From Phymatolithon calcareum (taxonomy: Eukaryota > Rhodophyta > Florideophyceae > Hapalidiales), in contig OZ345356.1 of assembly GCA_977006965.1 (NCBI GenBank), positions 1,612,001-1,676,000 of the forward strand: a stretch of 64,000 nt of DNA. Direction: 5' to 3'. Positions 22,563-34,199 of this stretch are shown one piece after another; position 1 is the stretch's first letter; the number at the start of each line of letters is the position of its first letter. The translations under genes and the position numbers were made by a program. Below the pieces are notes generated by a model. The model worked only from the letters and a program-made list of their open reading frames with translations. It made no database searches and was not told where the DNA came from.

Positions 22563-22875
22563 TGTTATGTTTCACTACCTTACGGTCGCCCTCTCGACCG
22601 ATGCCGCGGCGCGGAAGTCAGGCATTGAGATTCTGGGTCGGCAATGCTAGCACACTGATGTAATGTGCATAATCGTATTGCGTCCTATTGGCTAATATTC
22701 CTCTCTTGTTTATGGTTACCAATATGATCCCATTTTCTTGATTGACTAGATTTTATCATACCACGATTTTGTTAGTATATATACCAAGGCGGTATAGCCG
22801 AAATTAAATTCGCCACGGAAGGCACCGGGCACACACCATCAACCAAACCTCGCCATCGCTCGACTCTGACTGCAC
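22563..22875 (+). repeat. gypsy 5' LTR
   Basis: Same family as 408-724 and 30485-30801. It starts TGTTATG and agrees through ...CTGACTGCAC, but then reads TGACCTCTGCG instead of AACA, so its last bases are altered or deleted. TATA box at 22776-22783. The 5' flank (AACAATG) does not repeat after the 3' LTR (ATCAT). Confidence 0.85.
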
Positions 22876-22910
22876 TGACCTCTGCGCAGACAGTCAGTGA
22901 CCCTTCGACA

Positions 22911-24264
22911 TGGGAGACTCTACGCCACCTCTATCTGGAGGTACTTCCGCCAACCTCTTTGCGCCAATCCAGGCACCATGACTCAGCAGCATTTCTCGTA
23001 AGGCGATACAACATTTTCTCGCCGAGCGTGCTCACTACGAGTCTGCTGTCGCTGCGCAACAAGGGCTGAAGCCAATCTCGTGGGCTGGCAGCATCGATGC
23101 CATTTTTTAAGCTCACTGCTTCGCACCCGCATCTTCGGTAAAGACTACACCAACGTCAACGATTTGACGGACGAAGTCATCAAGAACCGTCTTTCCACCC
23201 TCGTCGGAGGCACCAAGCCGGTGTCGTTCGACGACGCCCTCTCCGATGTCAAGCGCAACGTTCGCATTGACAGCTCGGAACAAGATGCCCGTATACGCAT
23301 TCTAATGCTACAGACAAGCTACCTAGAGCTTTGTGAGCATCGTGCCTGGACCTTCGTCGAGAAGGCTCCGAAAGCCGCCGTTAAGCATCTAATCGCAGTC
23401 TTTCAGCCTCCAGCGCTCAAGTCCCGGGTTGAAGATGCGATTCGCCTTGAGAAAAACGAACTCAAGGACGACTTCTTCGCTTTCGCAGAATTTCTGGCTG
23501 ACAAGGCCGAAGTCTGCGAAAAGTACCATCCTCTCCGAGCATTCCGATCTTCTCAAAAGAGCAGCCGCGGGAGAGGAATTGACGAGTTGAAGAAGGACCG
23601 TACATCATTCGCTACATCCTCTTCAGAATATTTTTCTGGAAAGGGGGAAAAACCAAAGCTTCGGGACTGTCTGAACCCAGACTGCAACCAGAAGCACTTC
23701 GTCAAGGATTGCAAGTACACCTCTGACGACAAGAAAAAACTTCTTCTCGAGGCGCATAGAGCCCCCAAGAAGGCTAAGAAGAATGCGGAAAGCGCAAAAG
23801 TCTCAGCTCTCATGGACACGCAGACCGCCACTGCAGAGTCTCAGCCGAGACCTCCGTTGCTATCTTCACCCTCATCAAGCGGGGTAATTCTGGCCGACAT
23901 TCATGGCCACAAATTCGCCTGCCGCATTGACTCCGGTGCTGACGATGTCGCAATCTCCGATACGATCGTCAAGTACCTGGGAGACCACGGTCATTTCCTA
24001 CCGACCCTGCTCTCAACAAATGGACGCAATTTCAAGGCTGTCGACGGCCACGAAGTGAATGTTCTCGGACAATTTCAGATCAGTCCGAAGCTTAATACTG
24101 TCGCTGGACCTTGTCGTCTTCGAAATATCAAGGCTTACATCATGCCCTGCGAAGAGAATTCAACCATCGATGGAGGGTCATGTCCTGGAGAAATTATCCT
24201 CGGGAATCCGTTCCTTGTCCACTCTGGCCTCAGCGTCACAGACTTCATCGCTCAGAACATTTGA
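22911..24264 (+). pseudogene. gypsy gag and protease
   Basis: The ATG at 22911 (MGDSTPPLSGGTSANLFAPI) meets a stop after about 26 codons and reading shifts near 23110. From there a 394-codon frame runs to 24264. It contains a capsid-like helical region, a basic linker, and a CCHC-type knuckle (CLNPDC, then H and FVKDC; 23667-23712). The aspartic protease follows, with catalytic CRIDSGADDVAIS near 23920. The protease region is free of stops; the lesions are N-terminal. Confidence 0.85.
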
Positions 24265-25547
24265 CAATCTCTCGTCCTTGGACTACGGCAGTCTCAATGA
24301 AGACCCTTCCCCAACAAAGATCGGAAAGCTGGGCGTGAAACTTCTCACTGGCTTTGCAGAACCCACTCCGGATATGCCGCACGCTCTGAGGTATTCAGAT
24401 GATACCCCTCGCCTATGCAAGATTGTCGCCAACGGCGATGTTCCACTAATGGAGGGAGACGACATTGACTACAAGGATGCCGGAATTGGTGGCCAGGACG
24501 AGAACGAGCTCAAGCATGCTATAGACGACGCCATTCAGCGTGCCGAAAAGCACCTGCCAAATCGCCTCAAGCAGCCTTTCCGGAACATGGTTCTAGAGTA
24601 CAAGGACGTCTTTCGCATTCGACTCGGTGCGGATCCACCTGTCGATGCTCCACCAATGGAGATCAAATTTGAAAGCGAGGAACGTCCTTCGCCAGCGCAC
24701 GTACTCGCCCGAGCAACTGAAATTCATGAAGAAGAAGTGTGATGAGCTCCTAGATGTTGGATCATCTACCGCAACCCTTCTTCGAAATGGGCTTGCGACC
24801 CTCTCATCGTTCCGAAGGATGGACCTGAAGGATATCGTTTCACCGTTGATCTCCGCCCTGTCAACGCCCAGACAAAGAAGCACGTGTGGCCAATGCCGCA
24901 TGCTGATCCGATGCTCGCAAAGCTTGCCGGAGCATCCATCTTCTTTCAGCTCGACTTTATTCATGGATACTGGCAGTTTCCTCTCTCCAAGAGCTCACAA
25001 GAATGCCAGTCCTTCCACACGCCATTTGGTGTCTTCACACCGAATCGAGTTCTGCATGGCGCCACGAACTCAGTATCTTATTTCCAGTCATCCATGGAAT
25101 CTTTCTTCTCTCACTTGGACTTGCTCATATGGCTCGACGATATGTTGGGTTACTCCACAGATGCCGAGAAATTGATCACAACGCTGAAGGCTGTACTTGA
25201 AATCTGTCGGACGAAAGGCCTCAAGCTCAACCCGAGAAAGTGCAATCTTATTGCAACCAGTGTCCAATTCTGCGGCCGAATCATTGACGTAAAAGGCATC
25301 AAGTTTCATCCACGCCAATATGAGGCTCTACCGTCCATGGAGCCCCCAAGAACTGTCGGCTCTCTTATGGAGCTTGTACATGGTGCAAACTGGATGAGAA
25401 CTGCCATACCGAAATTCTCAGAGCTCATCGAGCCTTTTCACAGCCTGTTGGAATCCCAGTATTCCTTGCACAACACTCGAAAGAAGTCTAAGATTCGTAA
25501 TCGCCCTCTTTCGGCATGGGGGGATGAGCACCGAGCTGCATGCTCAT
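24265..25547 (+). pseudogene. gypsy reverse transcriptase
   Basis: The N-terminal RT region is spread over two frames (VDAPPMEIKFESEERPSPAH near 24640, then KKKCDELLDVG). The palm lies in one frame from 24884: FFQLDFIHGYWQFPL, then FGVFTPNRVLHGATNS, and the catalytic box reads IWLDDMLGYS. Family members normally have Y/F-x-DD. The thumb follows (GLKLNPRKCNLIATSVQFCG). The frame then enters a LINE insertion at 25562, making a chimeric 565-codon open frame. Confidence 0.85.
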
Positions 25548-25561
25548 CCCTCATTCAGGCC

Positions 25562-26689
25562 GATGGCATGCAATGGCTTCTGGATACGGCGACAAGCTGG
25601 GCCACAGAAAATGGAATGACATGGAACACGAAGAAAGGAAAAAGCGAAGTGCTTATCTATCCTGGATTATTCAAACGCAAGTTCCGGCTCTCAGGCCAGG
25701 AGCTCCACGAAACCCGCCTACTGGAATACCTGGGAACCACGACCGACAACACGGGAGTAACCCACCACGCAACACTAAACCGCATCAACGCGGCGAAGGG
25801 AATCATCATGGGACTAAAAGACTTGGGAGTCCAAGCGGAAGGACTAGCTACTACCAAGAACATAGCAATGTACAAGGCTCTTGTGCAATGCAGATGGGAG
25901 TACGCGATACACCTCACACCATGGGCAAACTCAGTCGAAGAGCAGATCAACCAAGCAGAGGGTCTGTTCTACTCTGTGGCCTTCGGCAACTACGCGAAAC
26001 GATTGCACGCCCGAATGCGAGCCCTCTGCATAATTACTCCACCAAAGATAAGAAGAGCGCAACTCGGAGAGCACTTCGCACAGAGGCTTATACGAGGGAA
26101 GGACGAAATCGAGAAGGAAGCAAATTACGCAGGAAAAGAAGGGGACATACAGCAAGCAGAGAGGGATATCCGCTATCTGCAGGAGCATGAGCTCCTAAGT
26201 GGCAGTACCGAGCGAGCCGTACGAGGGCTGGTGACCCACAAGCACGAGAGCCTCCGCCGACGACAGGAATGGATTGAAAAGGAAGAAGAAAAAGAGAGAA
26301 AAATTACTGTCGATACGAAGGAGAATGTAAGCCCTGTACTCCAAATTCGATCCAGGAAACACCGACTCCTAGCAGTTAAGTGGTTCTTTGGCCGTTTCCC
26401 ACCACGAAGAGCAGAGTCCTACATTGAACATTTCAACGAGGTCGCGGAAGAGAATCTGAAAACTCTACAACGAAATTTGACAAGTCCAAGAGCAGAAAAA
26501 TCTTGGGAAGAAGGGACGAAAACGGCGATTGACAAACTTTTAGCCTTGGAAATCAATATTTTAGAAGAAATGATAGTGTAATGTGATCTGATTGGGTAAT
26601 GAGATGGCAGTATGAACGGGAAGCTGCTCTGGTGTTGGTGAATACCGGCGTTGAGGGCTTCTAAAATAAAAACCTACAATTTCCCCCCC
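25562..26689 (+). mobile_element. 5'-truncated LINE in gypsy pol, 14-bp TSD
   Basis: CCCTCATTCAGGCC occurs at 25548-25561 and 26690-26703. The insert begins inside LINE ORF2 after the RT palm (SWATENGMTWNTKKGKSEVL). It continues through RLLEYLGTTTDNTGVT, the C-terminal region WFFGRFPPRRAESY, and a stop at 26579-26581. The 3' end is TTCTAAAATAAAAACCTAC plus a C run. It differs from LINE-A in both tail and protein and resembles the fragment at 47183-47954. The ORF2 C-terminal frame is entirely open, so it is a fairly young copy. Confidence 0.92.
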
Positions 26690-26703
26690 CCCTCATTCAG
26701 GCC

Positions 26704-28716
26704 ATCACTCATAAAGTCACTCTTGCCACACCGGATCCAGGAAAACGCCTGTGTCTCTTTACGGATGCCTCTTCGACGCATTGGGCCGGTGTCCTGACCC
26801 AGGTCGATCCAGTCGAGATCGCAGCAAGCACACTGCTGCCGCATCAATGGAAGCATTCTCCCGTTGCTTTCGTCTCTGGCTCATTTCGAGGACCTTCGTC
26901 ACGCTGGACGACTCCTGAGCAAGAGAGCTACGCGATTGTCGCAAGCATCACTCGGCTTTCTCGCATACTTGCAGCATGCGGAGAATTCTCGCTGTTCACC
27001 GATCACAAGAATATCCTGTTCATGCTATCGCCAACTCGTTTCAACGCCAACGTTGCACGTCATATCGTTCACAAGACACAGCGATGGGCATTACGCCTCG
27101 CTGAGTTCAACTTCACTGTTGAGCACATCGCCGGAGAGCTCAATACCTGGGCCGACATTCTCACTCGATGGGCAGCCCCAGGAAATTCTGAGTCTCCTGC
27201 TCGACGCCTCAGCGTTCTTCGAGTGCCTCTGATCACCGAAGATCTACCAGACCTTCCTTCCCTGGATGTTGTGGCTAAGTCTCAGATTGCATCGCCGCCA
27301 ACGCCGGACTCTGGTTTCACTCACACGCCCGACCAGAATTGCGGCATATGGAAGAACAAGAACATGAAGATCTACATTCTAGACGACGACGAAGAGCTGC
27401 AATTGCGCATTTGTGTCGCAGCTCATTGCGGTCTCGGAGGACATCGAGGGCTGACTGCCACCACGAACATTATCAAGGAAAAGCTTCACTGGTCTACTGT
27501 TGATGCCGATGTCAAGGCCTTCGTGCAAAGCTGCCTTGTCTGCTCTCTTTCTTCGAGCGGTTCCAAGGTCCCTCGCCCTCTTGGCCAACAAATCCACGCT
27601 CAACGTCCGTCTGAGTTACTCCACTTCGACTTTCTCTATGTTGGAGAGTCTCGCACCGGTCATGAGTACATTCTGATTCTGAAAGACGACTTCTCCGGCT
27701 ACGTTTTCCTCCGTCCCTGCAAGAAAGCGGATGCAGAAACTACCGCCAGCATCCGCACTGAATACTTCTCGACATTCGTTCTCGTCTTGCAATGGTTTTC
27801 AGACCAAGGACCTCATTTCTGCAATAAGGTCATGCAGAATCTTGCGTCGTCACTGGAGTCAAGCACCGTTTCTCTACAGTCTACGCACCATGGTCGAATG
27901 GAACAGTTGAGTCTGTTTGCAAGGAAGTTCTTCGTGTGATGCATGCATTCAATGCAGAAACACGCACACCTGAAGCAGAATGGCCCAAATCAGTTCAGAC
28001 TATTCAGAGCATCATTAACAACTCTCCTTCTCGTCGGCTCGGTGGTCGCGCTCCAATAACCGCCCACACGGGTATGCCTCCCGGTAACCCACTCACAGTT
28101 GCTCTCACCCAGTGTAACGTTCGGAACATGCAGTCTCAAGACCATGCAAGGCTTGAAAAGAAGCTCGGTATCGACAGTCTGCATCATTCTCTCCACAAGA
28201 TGCACAAGGAAGTGGATCAGACTATGTCCGAAACCCGAAAGAAAGCCGTTGAACTTCACAGCGCTAAGACGCATGTAGTTCCCTACAAGCCAACCGTGGG
28301 GGACTATGTCGTTGTTGCTCGCACTCATGGACCGCGCACAAAGATGTCGGGCTCCGCAGCATCTCACGCATTCTCTCAGACTTCACAGTCGAGATTGACC
28401 ATCTTACAACAACTCCACAGCAGTTGTGCACATCTGTCGCATTAAGCCCTACGCCGACGCTACGGTCGGGACGCCGACACAAATGCAGGAAATCGCAGAG
28501 TTTACGGATCGGATCTGGTATTCTGTGGACAAAATCAAGGACCTTCGCGAAGCAGCAGATCACTTCGAAGTCCTCGTCTCTTGGAAGGGCCTTACTTCTT
28601 CAGGCGATTCCTGGGAGCCGCTTACCGTTATGTTTGAGGACGTCCCCTCCAAAGTCCGCACGTTCTTCAACCGAAAACGTCAAACAAAAGTGATGCGTCG
28701 CGCACGGAGCTCCATC
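26704..28716 (+). pseudogene. gypsy RNase H, integrase and chromodomain
   Basis: RNase H resumes right after the LINE TSD (LCLFTDASSTHWAGVLTQ, later FSLFTDHKNILFML in another frame). The 305-codon frame at 27022 contains the integrase zinc domain (AHCGLGGHRG then CLVCSL), first Asp in LLHFDFLYV and second Asp in WFSDQGPHF. The third catalytic region moves frame near 27880. 27936-28445 holds the integrase C-terminus (SPSRRLGGRAPITAHTGMPP). The chromodomain is at 28426-28710. At least three frame breaks are present. Confidence 0.88.
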
Positions 28717-30454
28717 TGTAGTGCCACAACTCAAAACGAGCCGGCTGGGTCGTAAATCCAGTCTATAGACACAAAAAACACGACCAAATGAATAACACTC
28801 CAAAACAGTAGAAATTGGTTTCGTCACTCAACTTGGTATGAAACAAGAAAACTTGTATCCTAGAATACGGAAATCTCACCAGTAACTTCAGTTGTGAAGC
28901 GTATGTCAAACAAACGTATTAACAGGTTTCAAATAGAAACGAAGCGTGCAGGAACAGTCCTGGCGGTTCAAGGGTGGATAGTCCGAGAACCCTTACGATC
29001 GCGGCTTCCCGCACTTCTTGTAAAGAAGTCTCTGTGGGGCGATAGCTAACTATCGTGGCAAGATAGTTAACCTTTTGCCGGTCTGGTCCTTCTGTTCTTT
29101 CTGGAGAGTTTTGTACACGCACGGTGCCGTTGAGCCAAGAAAGAAAAGCTTTCCAATGTTATAGCCGCGCTAAACAACTGTCGAAGGGTCTCGAGACCAA
29201 AGTGTCTACGACGCGCCGTTGGCCTGAAGAGGGTCACAACTCCTCAAGAGTTTTGCTCAGGTGCGAGATACTTCCACAGGAAGGGGAAAGAACAGACAAT
29301 CACCCGACGATGATTTTCACGGACGCTCAAGAGGACACGCAAAAAGGGGTCAGTCGTCGTGCGCGCGCAATGAGTTGTGAGCTACCATCCGTTAAGGAAT
29401 AAACCGGATCCGGCAAGATGAGTTTACTCCAAGATCTGTTACGCTAAGCTGGCTCCCCTTTCTCTCCGAGGGCCGCTCGAAGAGAGGGAAGCTCTATATA
29501 TCTACCCAAATGTCTTCTGATCCGGCCCTTCAGGAACTAGGTACTTGGCGGTGGAAGCAAAAATCCAGCACACGCATTTCTATGATCTTATTGCACCATT
29601 AGTGTGCAACGGGCCAATCAGAGGCTCTAGGAACACATACAATGATGCACGATTGCCCAAATACAGTGAGACTTGTGCCATCCTGTTACACACACAGTGC
29701 ATATTTGCATTGATGCGTATCGGTATTGTAAATATGACGCACGAAAAGGTCACTCTTGCAGCATTGGGGTACATTTCCGGCGTCTACGGCACGGATACGA
29801 TGCAAAATTGCGAAAGCCATGCACATACGCATCTGGAAGCTCGCAAGATACTGAATCACTGCTGATACCCTGAGTCTTGACTCGTATTTACCCGAAAAGC
29901 AATCGAAAAACATGCTGAAGTAATGGTAATTCCACCTCCAATCCGGTCGCATCTTGCCTCGTATATCTAATAAAACACTAATCTATTGCATGCGAAGTAT
30001 TTCAATGCTTCGATCGAAACTTCCCCAGAAATCAAGGATTTCGTAAAGTCATACTTTTAAAGCTTTGATCTGTTTCTGGATCTCGAAAATATGAGCCGGA
30101 ATCCAGATCTGATTCACTAGAATCCATTACTATTTCCTTGTCAATTTCGGGCGGCTCTCTAAAATTGAAGTAATTCGAGTGCTACTGTCATCGACGATAG
30201 GCGGAGTAATCTGGAGCACATATATGAGTGTATTGACCAATAGGTGATCGGCTCTAGATTTAATGGACCAATTAGAGAGGGCTTTATGCCCGGACTACCG
30301 ATTTCAGATGAAAAATGTGTATATAAACTCTCTGCACCTCAGCGAAGATGGAGTAACAACCTCAACGCTGAGAGCCAACTCAAAAGCAAGTTGTTTTTTT
30401 CTTTCGCTTCCCACCGAAGCATCACCCCATCGGCTGTACCCCTTTGGTACCACA
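28717..30454 (+). repeat. Solo LTR, 1,738 bp, TSD CCATC
   Basis: Compared with the sister element at 380-400, the gypsy 3' end is interrupted by a segment starting TGTAGTGCCAC and ending GGTACCACA. The 5-bp CCATC is duplicated on each side (28712-28716 and 30455-30459). TG...CA ends and a 5-bp TSD indicate a solo LTR or an internally deleted LTR element of another family. It has no significant coding capacity. TATA-like sequences lie at about 29493 (CTATATATC) and 30318 (GTATATAAAC). Its parent element was not found in the window. Confidence 0.85.
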
Positions 30455-30484
30455 CCATCGGCCTCTAGGCTAACCCTGGGGGAC

Positions 30485-30801
30485 AGTTATGTTTCTCTAC
30501 CTTACGGTCGCCCTCTCGACCGATGCCGCGGCGCGGAAGTCAGGCATTGACATCCTCGGTCGGCAATGCTAGCACACTGATGTAATGTGCATCATCGTAT
30601 TGCGTCCTATTGGCTAATATTCCTCGCTTGTTTATGGTTACCAATATGATCCCATTTTCTTGATTGAGTATATTTTATTATACCATGATTTTGTTAGTAT
30701 ATATACCAAGGCGGTATAGCCGAAATTAAATTCGCCACGGAAGTCACCGGGCATTCACCATCAACCAAACCTCGCCATCGCTCGACTCTGACTGCACAAC
30801 A
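30485..30801 (+). repeat. gypsy 3' LTR, also outer end of inverted repeat
   Basis: Begins (A)GTTATG after the polypurine-like GGGGGAC and ends CAACA. The following ATCAT is the same target sequence that flanks the inverted solo LTR at 41333-41649. TATA box at 30698-30705. Confidence 0.88.
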
Positions 30802-30938
30802 ATCATAGTGAATGATACTTTGATAGATAATTACAGGTGTCCTATTAGTCACATGTTTCTTCTGCTTGAGGATTGATTAGTTCCTAGAATATGCAAGGTT
30901 TGGCCGAAATATCGAAATTATGCAATTTCTCGCCTTCT

Positions 30939-31955
30939 CCAGTGTCACTATTTTGCAAAATGACACGTCAGTGTCACTAATCTGAAAAACAGTGCCTTGG
31001 TATCACTAATTTCCAAAAATGGCATCTCAGTGTCACTAATCTTCCAAACGGATCGACAATGTCACGAAAATTACAGAAGAAGATAGAAATGTACAATTTT
31101 CGGGAAATAGTTATTGCAAAGTCTATTCATCTGGTAAAAATTTGGCAAGCAGTAATACTCCTTGCTGAGTCCACGTTTCGCAAGCTCCAGGTGTTGTGCA
31201 CAAGGTTTTCATAATATGATACTCATCGGATGGAAATATTTACCTGTAACGGTCTAATCACGACAAAGTCGAACTGGCCCGTAACGTTGATAAATTGGGC
31301 CGAAGAGAAACTTTGGCAGTAGTGTTCTGTGGTCAATGGCAATGCTCTCGCAAAACCGCAGGCATGATTAATGGCTCTGAACGGTCAACTTAATGCAATA
31401 AGCTCAAGTTTTCCTCAGGAATGATCTGAAGGCCTGCAGTTTTATAGAGCAGAATATTCCCGACGAAATCTTGAGGTACAGCTAAATTAAGGTGTTATAA
31501 GATGGCAAACTGTACCAATGGTTAACTGCACCTCAACCAGCTTCATATCAATAGCAGTCGTGAGAATTTCCTTGTTTGGCGATAATTTTCCGATTTCTCC
31601 GGTGTCCCATTCTTTTTTGTTGGGGCGAGGAGCCGAGGCATGTACAGTACTGCAGCAGCAGGCTCTCTATGCGGCCGTAATTACGATTCATTCAGAAATG
31701 TTATGTGCAGTATAACGAAAATCTATTCACATGATCGGCATTGATATTTCGAAACGTTTTCCGAAACTTTTCCCGAAGAGCACAATTGTCTCTTATTTAG
31801 TTGCTTTTAGTAACACAGAAGAGCGATTTTTAGGATTAGTGACACTGAGCCATCGTTTCTCAGAATAGTGACACTGAAGTGCTGTTTTTCAGATTAGTGA
31901 CACTGACGTGCTGTTTTTCAATTTAGTGAAAGACGTGAAAATAGTGACAGGGAAA
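30939..31955. mobile_element. Foldback-like element with GTGTCACTA arrays
   Basis: The left side has about five imperfect units (CAGTGTCACTAATCTGAAAA type) between 30939 and 31070. The right side has about five units in inverted orientation (ATTAGTGACACTGA type) between 31830 and 31955. The 750-bp interior has no credible gene. Tandem subterminal units in inverted orientation suggest transposase-binding arrays of a non-autonomous DNA transposon. A lone end with the same flank and unit lies at about 42395-42480. A mirror copy is at 40179-41195. Confidence 0.7.
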
Positions 31956-32059
31956 ATATTTAGCCATTCAAATACAGGTCACGCGATTCAAACAACTTGA
32001 CAGGTGTACGACAATGCTATAAAACGTATTACAGCATACTCGATGAGTCTACCTTCATT

Positions 32060-32125
32060 GGCAAAGTTGCTTGAAGCGTCAGCAGATGCGTTGGTAACTT
32101 TTAAATAAAAATCTACCTTTCTTCT
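32060..32125 (+). repeat. LINE-A 3' tail
   Basis: AAGCGTCAGCAGATGC, then GTTGGTAACTTTTAAATAAA and a TTCTTC run. Mirrored at 40009-40074. Confidence 0.75.
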
Positions 32126-32129
32126 CTTC

Positions 32130-32684
32130 ATTGCCGGCTTCCTCTACCGTTTCGAGGCCAACTCTACCAATAGTCTGGCGTCTTGATGCAGTCCGTCCAC
32201 TGCGGTCTATGTAGATGGACCAAGAAATGGAATATGAATGCAAAAGACTTACTTGGGCCCTCACAGGGAGAGAAATTCGAATTAAGGACATATTAGAAAG
32301 AGAGTGGAGAGATGAGTATCGAAAACAGCGAGAAGCTGCCCTGTTACTCAATTTAAGGCTTTGGAAGCATTTAAAATAAATCAACATATATCTCCGCAGT
32401 CCGTCCACTCCAGCGTAGGAGTAGATGCTCAACGGTCTCCTTGGGTCCTGCTGATCAGGCCTTGCATATAGGGTCGTAATCAACGGAGCCACCAGTGAGC
32501 AACATTCTGTGGCAAGCTGATGAAAGGTGTTCAAATTCGAACAATGTTCCGATGTGAGTTCCATTTTGTCCACGGACATAACGTCTCGTGGTCCAGCCGC
32601 ACTATGAGAAAGCGGAACCTGTGCGGCCGATAAGTCTTTCGATACTGTATATAAGGGATTAGTTTGGCACAGGGTGCTCGTCAA
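32130..32684 (-). mobile_element. RNase H-type LINE C-terminal fragment
   Basis: A 201-codon open frame on the minus strand includes FHQLATECCSLVAP and SRRQTIGRVGLETVEEA. These match NQLSAECCSLAAA and SRRQTIGRVGPKTVEEL of the LINE at 18240-18460. The middle of the frame is foreign because another LINE is inserted at 32202-32395. The perfectly conserved 201-codon frame in both arms therefore reflects recent duplication, not selection on a gene. Confidence 0.7.
32202..32395 (+). mobile_element. 194-bp LINE 3' end, TSD GCAGTCCGTCCACT
   Basis: The 14-bp GCAGTCCGTCCACT is at 32188-32201 and 32396-32409. The insert codes for a LINE ORF2 tail (ILEREWRDEYRKQREAALLL, ending in a Lys before the stop) and ends AAATAAATCAACATATATC. 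The same family forms the element at 51776-53850. It is inserted in an older LINE fragment. Mirrored at 39739-39932. Confidence 0.88.
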
Positions 32685-34010
32685 CCACCGCTTTTGTTAA
32701 GGTCATTATGCGAATCAATCGCAAGTCAATGTACTCAGAATCAGAGGAAATATCGCTTTTGCGACACTTCAATGCGCGCTCGGGTAGCGCTAGTGAACGT
32801 TCATCAACAGACAAACTTACAGCACAGAAAACCTTCTTCAATTTCTCGGTAGGATATAGTTCAGCCGCTGGCATCGCAGAAACGCGTTTCTCCATAATTT
32901 TCACAACTCCAGACTCGAAGTCAGGGTGATGGATGATTGCCGCCGTCGAGCTCAAGCGGACAGAAGTTGTGGGAAGTCTTCTATCACCGAATCCAAAAAT
33001 ACCATGACGTCCGCCATCGATACGTCATCATTGGAGAGCCTTGGTAATTTTATCGAATGAAGTGAACTCCTCCCATAGCGACTCCACTTTTCAGTTTTGG
33101 CGTGTGCTTAACGTTAGAGCGTCGACCGTGTCAATATTCAGCTGGAGTAGAAAATCTTTGATTGCCATGTAGCGCTTGAGCATTTGCGCTGTCAATGACC
33201 ATCGTGTCACATTGCTCCGGTAGGCACGTAAGTGCGTACATTTGCGCAGTTTTTCTCCCTTATAGGGTAGGATAGCTTATACATGATTGCCCTGAAGTTC
33301 TCAATAATGGCTTGCTGTTCGCGTATCATGTCCTTCATGGCCAAATTAAAACGGTGTCTCACAAAACCAATAAAGTTTGCACCACATAAGTCCGCCAGCA
33401 ACTTGTTCGTCAAGCAGTCTTGCCGATGAGTGCAACAACATTCGATAGCGATTTTGCCGAATACACTTAGTACGAACTTGAGAAAGTCGTGTTGATTAGC
33501 TGCGCTCTGTCCTTCTTGGTCTTCGAAAGGAGAAAACCCGAACAAACATTTCGCGTAACAATGTGTCGTATTCGTGGGAAAGGTAGCGAATATTGCGAGA
33601 TAGTGAGTATCATCAGCGGTCCAACCGTCAAAAATGAGCGCCAATTTCGATGGAAGTCGACGTGAGAGTTTCGATTCGACGCTTTTCGTGGGAGCATCGA
33701 GGAACTTCATGACGTTCTTGTAGCTCATGGAATCAAATCGACAAGCAACAGTGTAAATAGGGCTTTTGAAGATAAAATCTAGCCAGCCGTGGGCCTACAA
33801 CGTTTTGCGAGGATAAAACAGAGAGACAGGCCTCGAAAATTGCGAGGTATATATGGTCGACACATTCTCAGCACATAAAGCATCCAGTTCGCTTGGATGC
33901 TCGGATTGAACGTGAATCACGAAATTCGTGTAACCCCGTCCAGAACCTTTCCCTCGCATTCCACACTTGCAAGTCCACACAGCGGAGTTGGGATCCGACT
34001 GCGTGAAAAA
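32659..34010 (-). pseudogene. hAT transposase, decayed
   Basis: Reading minus: a BED-like zinc finger (WTCKCGMRGKGSGRGYTNF, then HVQSEHP; 33980-33870). A large domain follows at 33728-33207, with KLALIFDGWTADDTHYLAIF, then FIGFVRHRFNLAMKDMI. In a shifted frame the hAT signature NVTRWSLTAQMLKRYMAI (about 33210-33150) follows. After more shifts comes the C-terminal part (HHPDFESGVVKIMEKRVS; 32955-32830). This order is that of hAT transposases. Two or more frameshifts and a stop inactivate it. Its TIRs were not located. The inner breakpoint of the left repeat arm falls within it. Confidence 0.82.
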
Positions 34011-34199
34011 CTCATCGCGAGCACGCTTACCGATAACTCACCGAAACCTGGCTGCCACCAAACGGTGCTCGACTGATACACAGTTCCTGTTGTACTGTGT
34101 TGATCGCCATGATTTTCACAATCCTGGGGGAACTCTTCAATAACCGGATCGAAAAAGTGAGGAGTCCGCAACAGACACGTCATGCGCTATCGATGACCA

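Larger units (their letters stand above)
22563..30801 (+). mobile_element. Chromodomain Ty3/gypsy element with nested insertions
   Basis: Order: LTR, gag with zinc knuckle, protease, RT, RNase H, integrase, chromodomain, LTR. The integrase-last order and chromodomain place it with chromoviruses. The element is about 5.4 kb once two later insertions are discounted: a LINE (25562-26689) and a solo LTR (28717-30454). The gag-pol region has several frameshifts and stops, so it is not autonomous. The outer flanks do not form a TSD, which suggests recombination between two elements. Confidence 0.9.
30485..33098 (+). repeat. Left arm of 2.61-kb inverted repeat
   Basis: It matches 39037-41649 on the opposite strand with only scattered single-base differences. 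Contents in order: LTR, a GTGTCACTA-repeat element, a LINE-A tail, LINE fragments and a hAT transposase C-terminus. The match stops exactly at the LTR edge outside and inside the hAT gene at CAGTTTT. On this side the hAT gene continues past the edge, so this is the parental side of that junction. Confidence 0.95.

Noticed and set aside
24884-26581. A 565-residue fused RT protein as a real gene.
   Set aside because: The fusion point coincides with a LINE insertion bounded by a 14-bp TSD, so the open frame is accidental.
30939-31075. Direct GTGTCACTA repeats as a CRISPR-like array.
   Set aside because: Units are short, imperfect and mirrored at the other end of the element. The genome is eukaryotic and no cas genes occur.
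31518-31715. 65-codon frame mirrored at 40420-40617 as a small gene.
   Set aside because: It lies in the non-coding interior of the GTGTCACTA element and has no motif. Mirroring is due to the inverted repeat.
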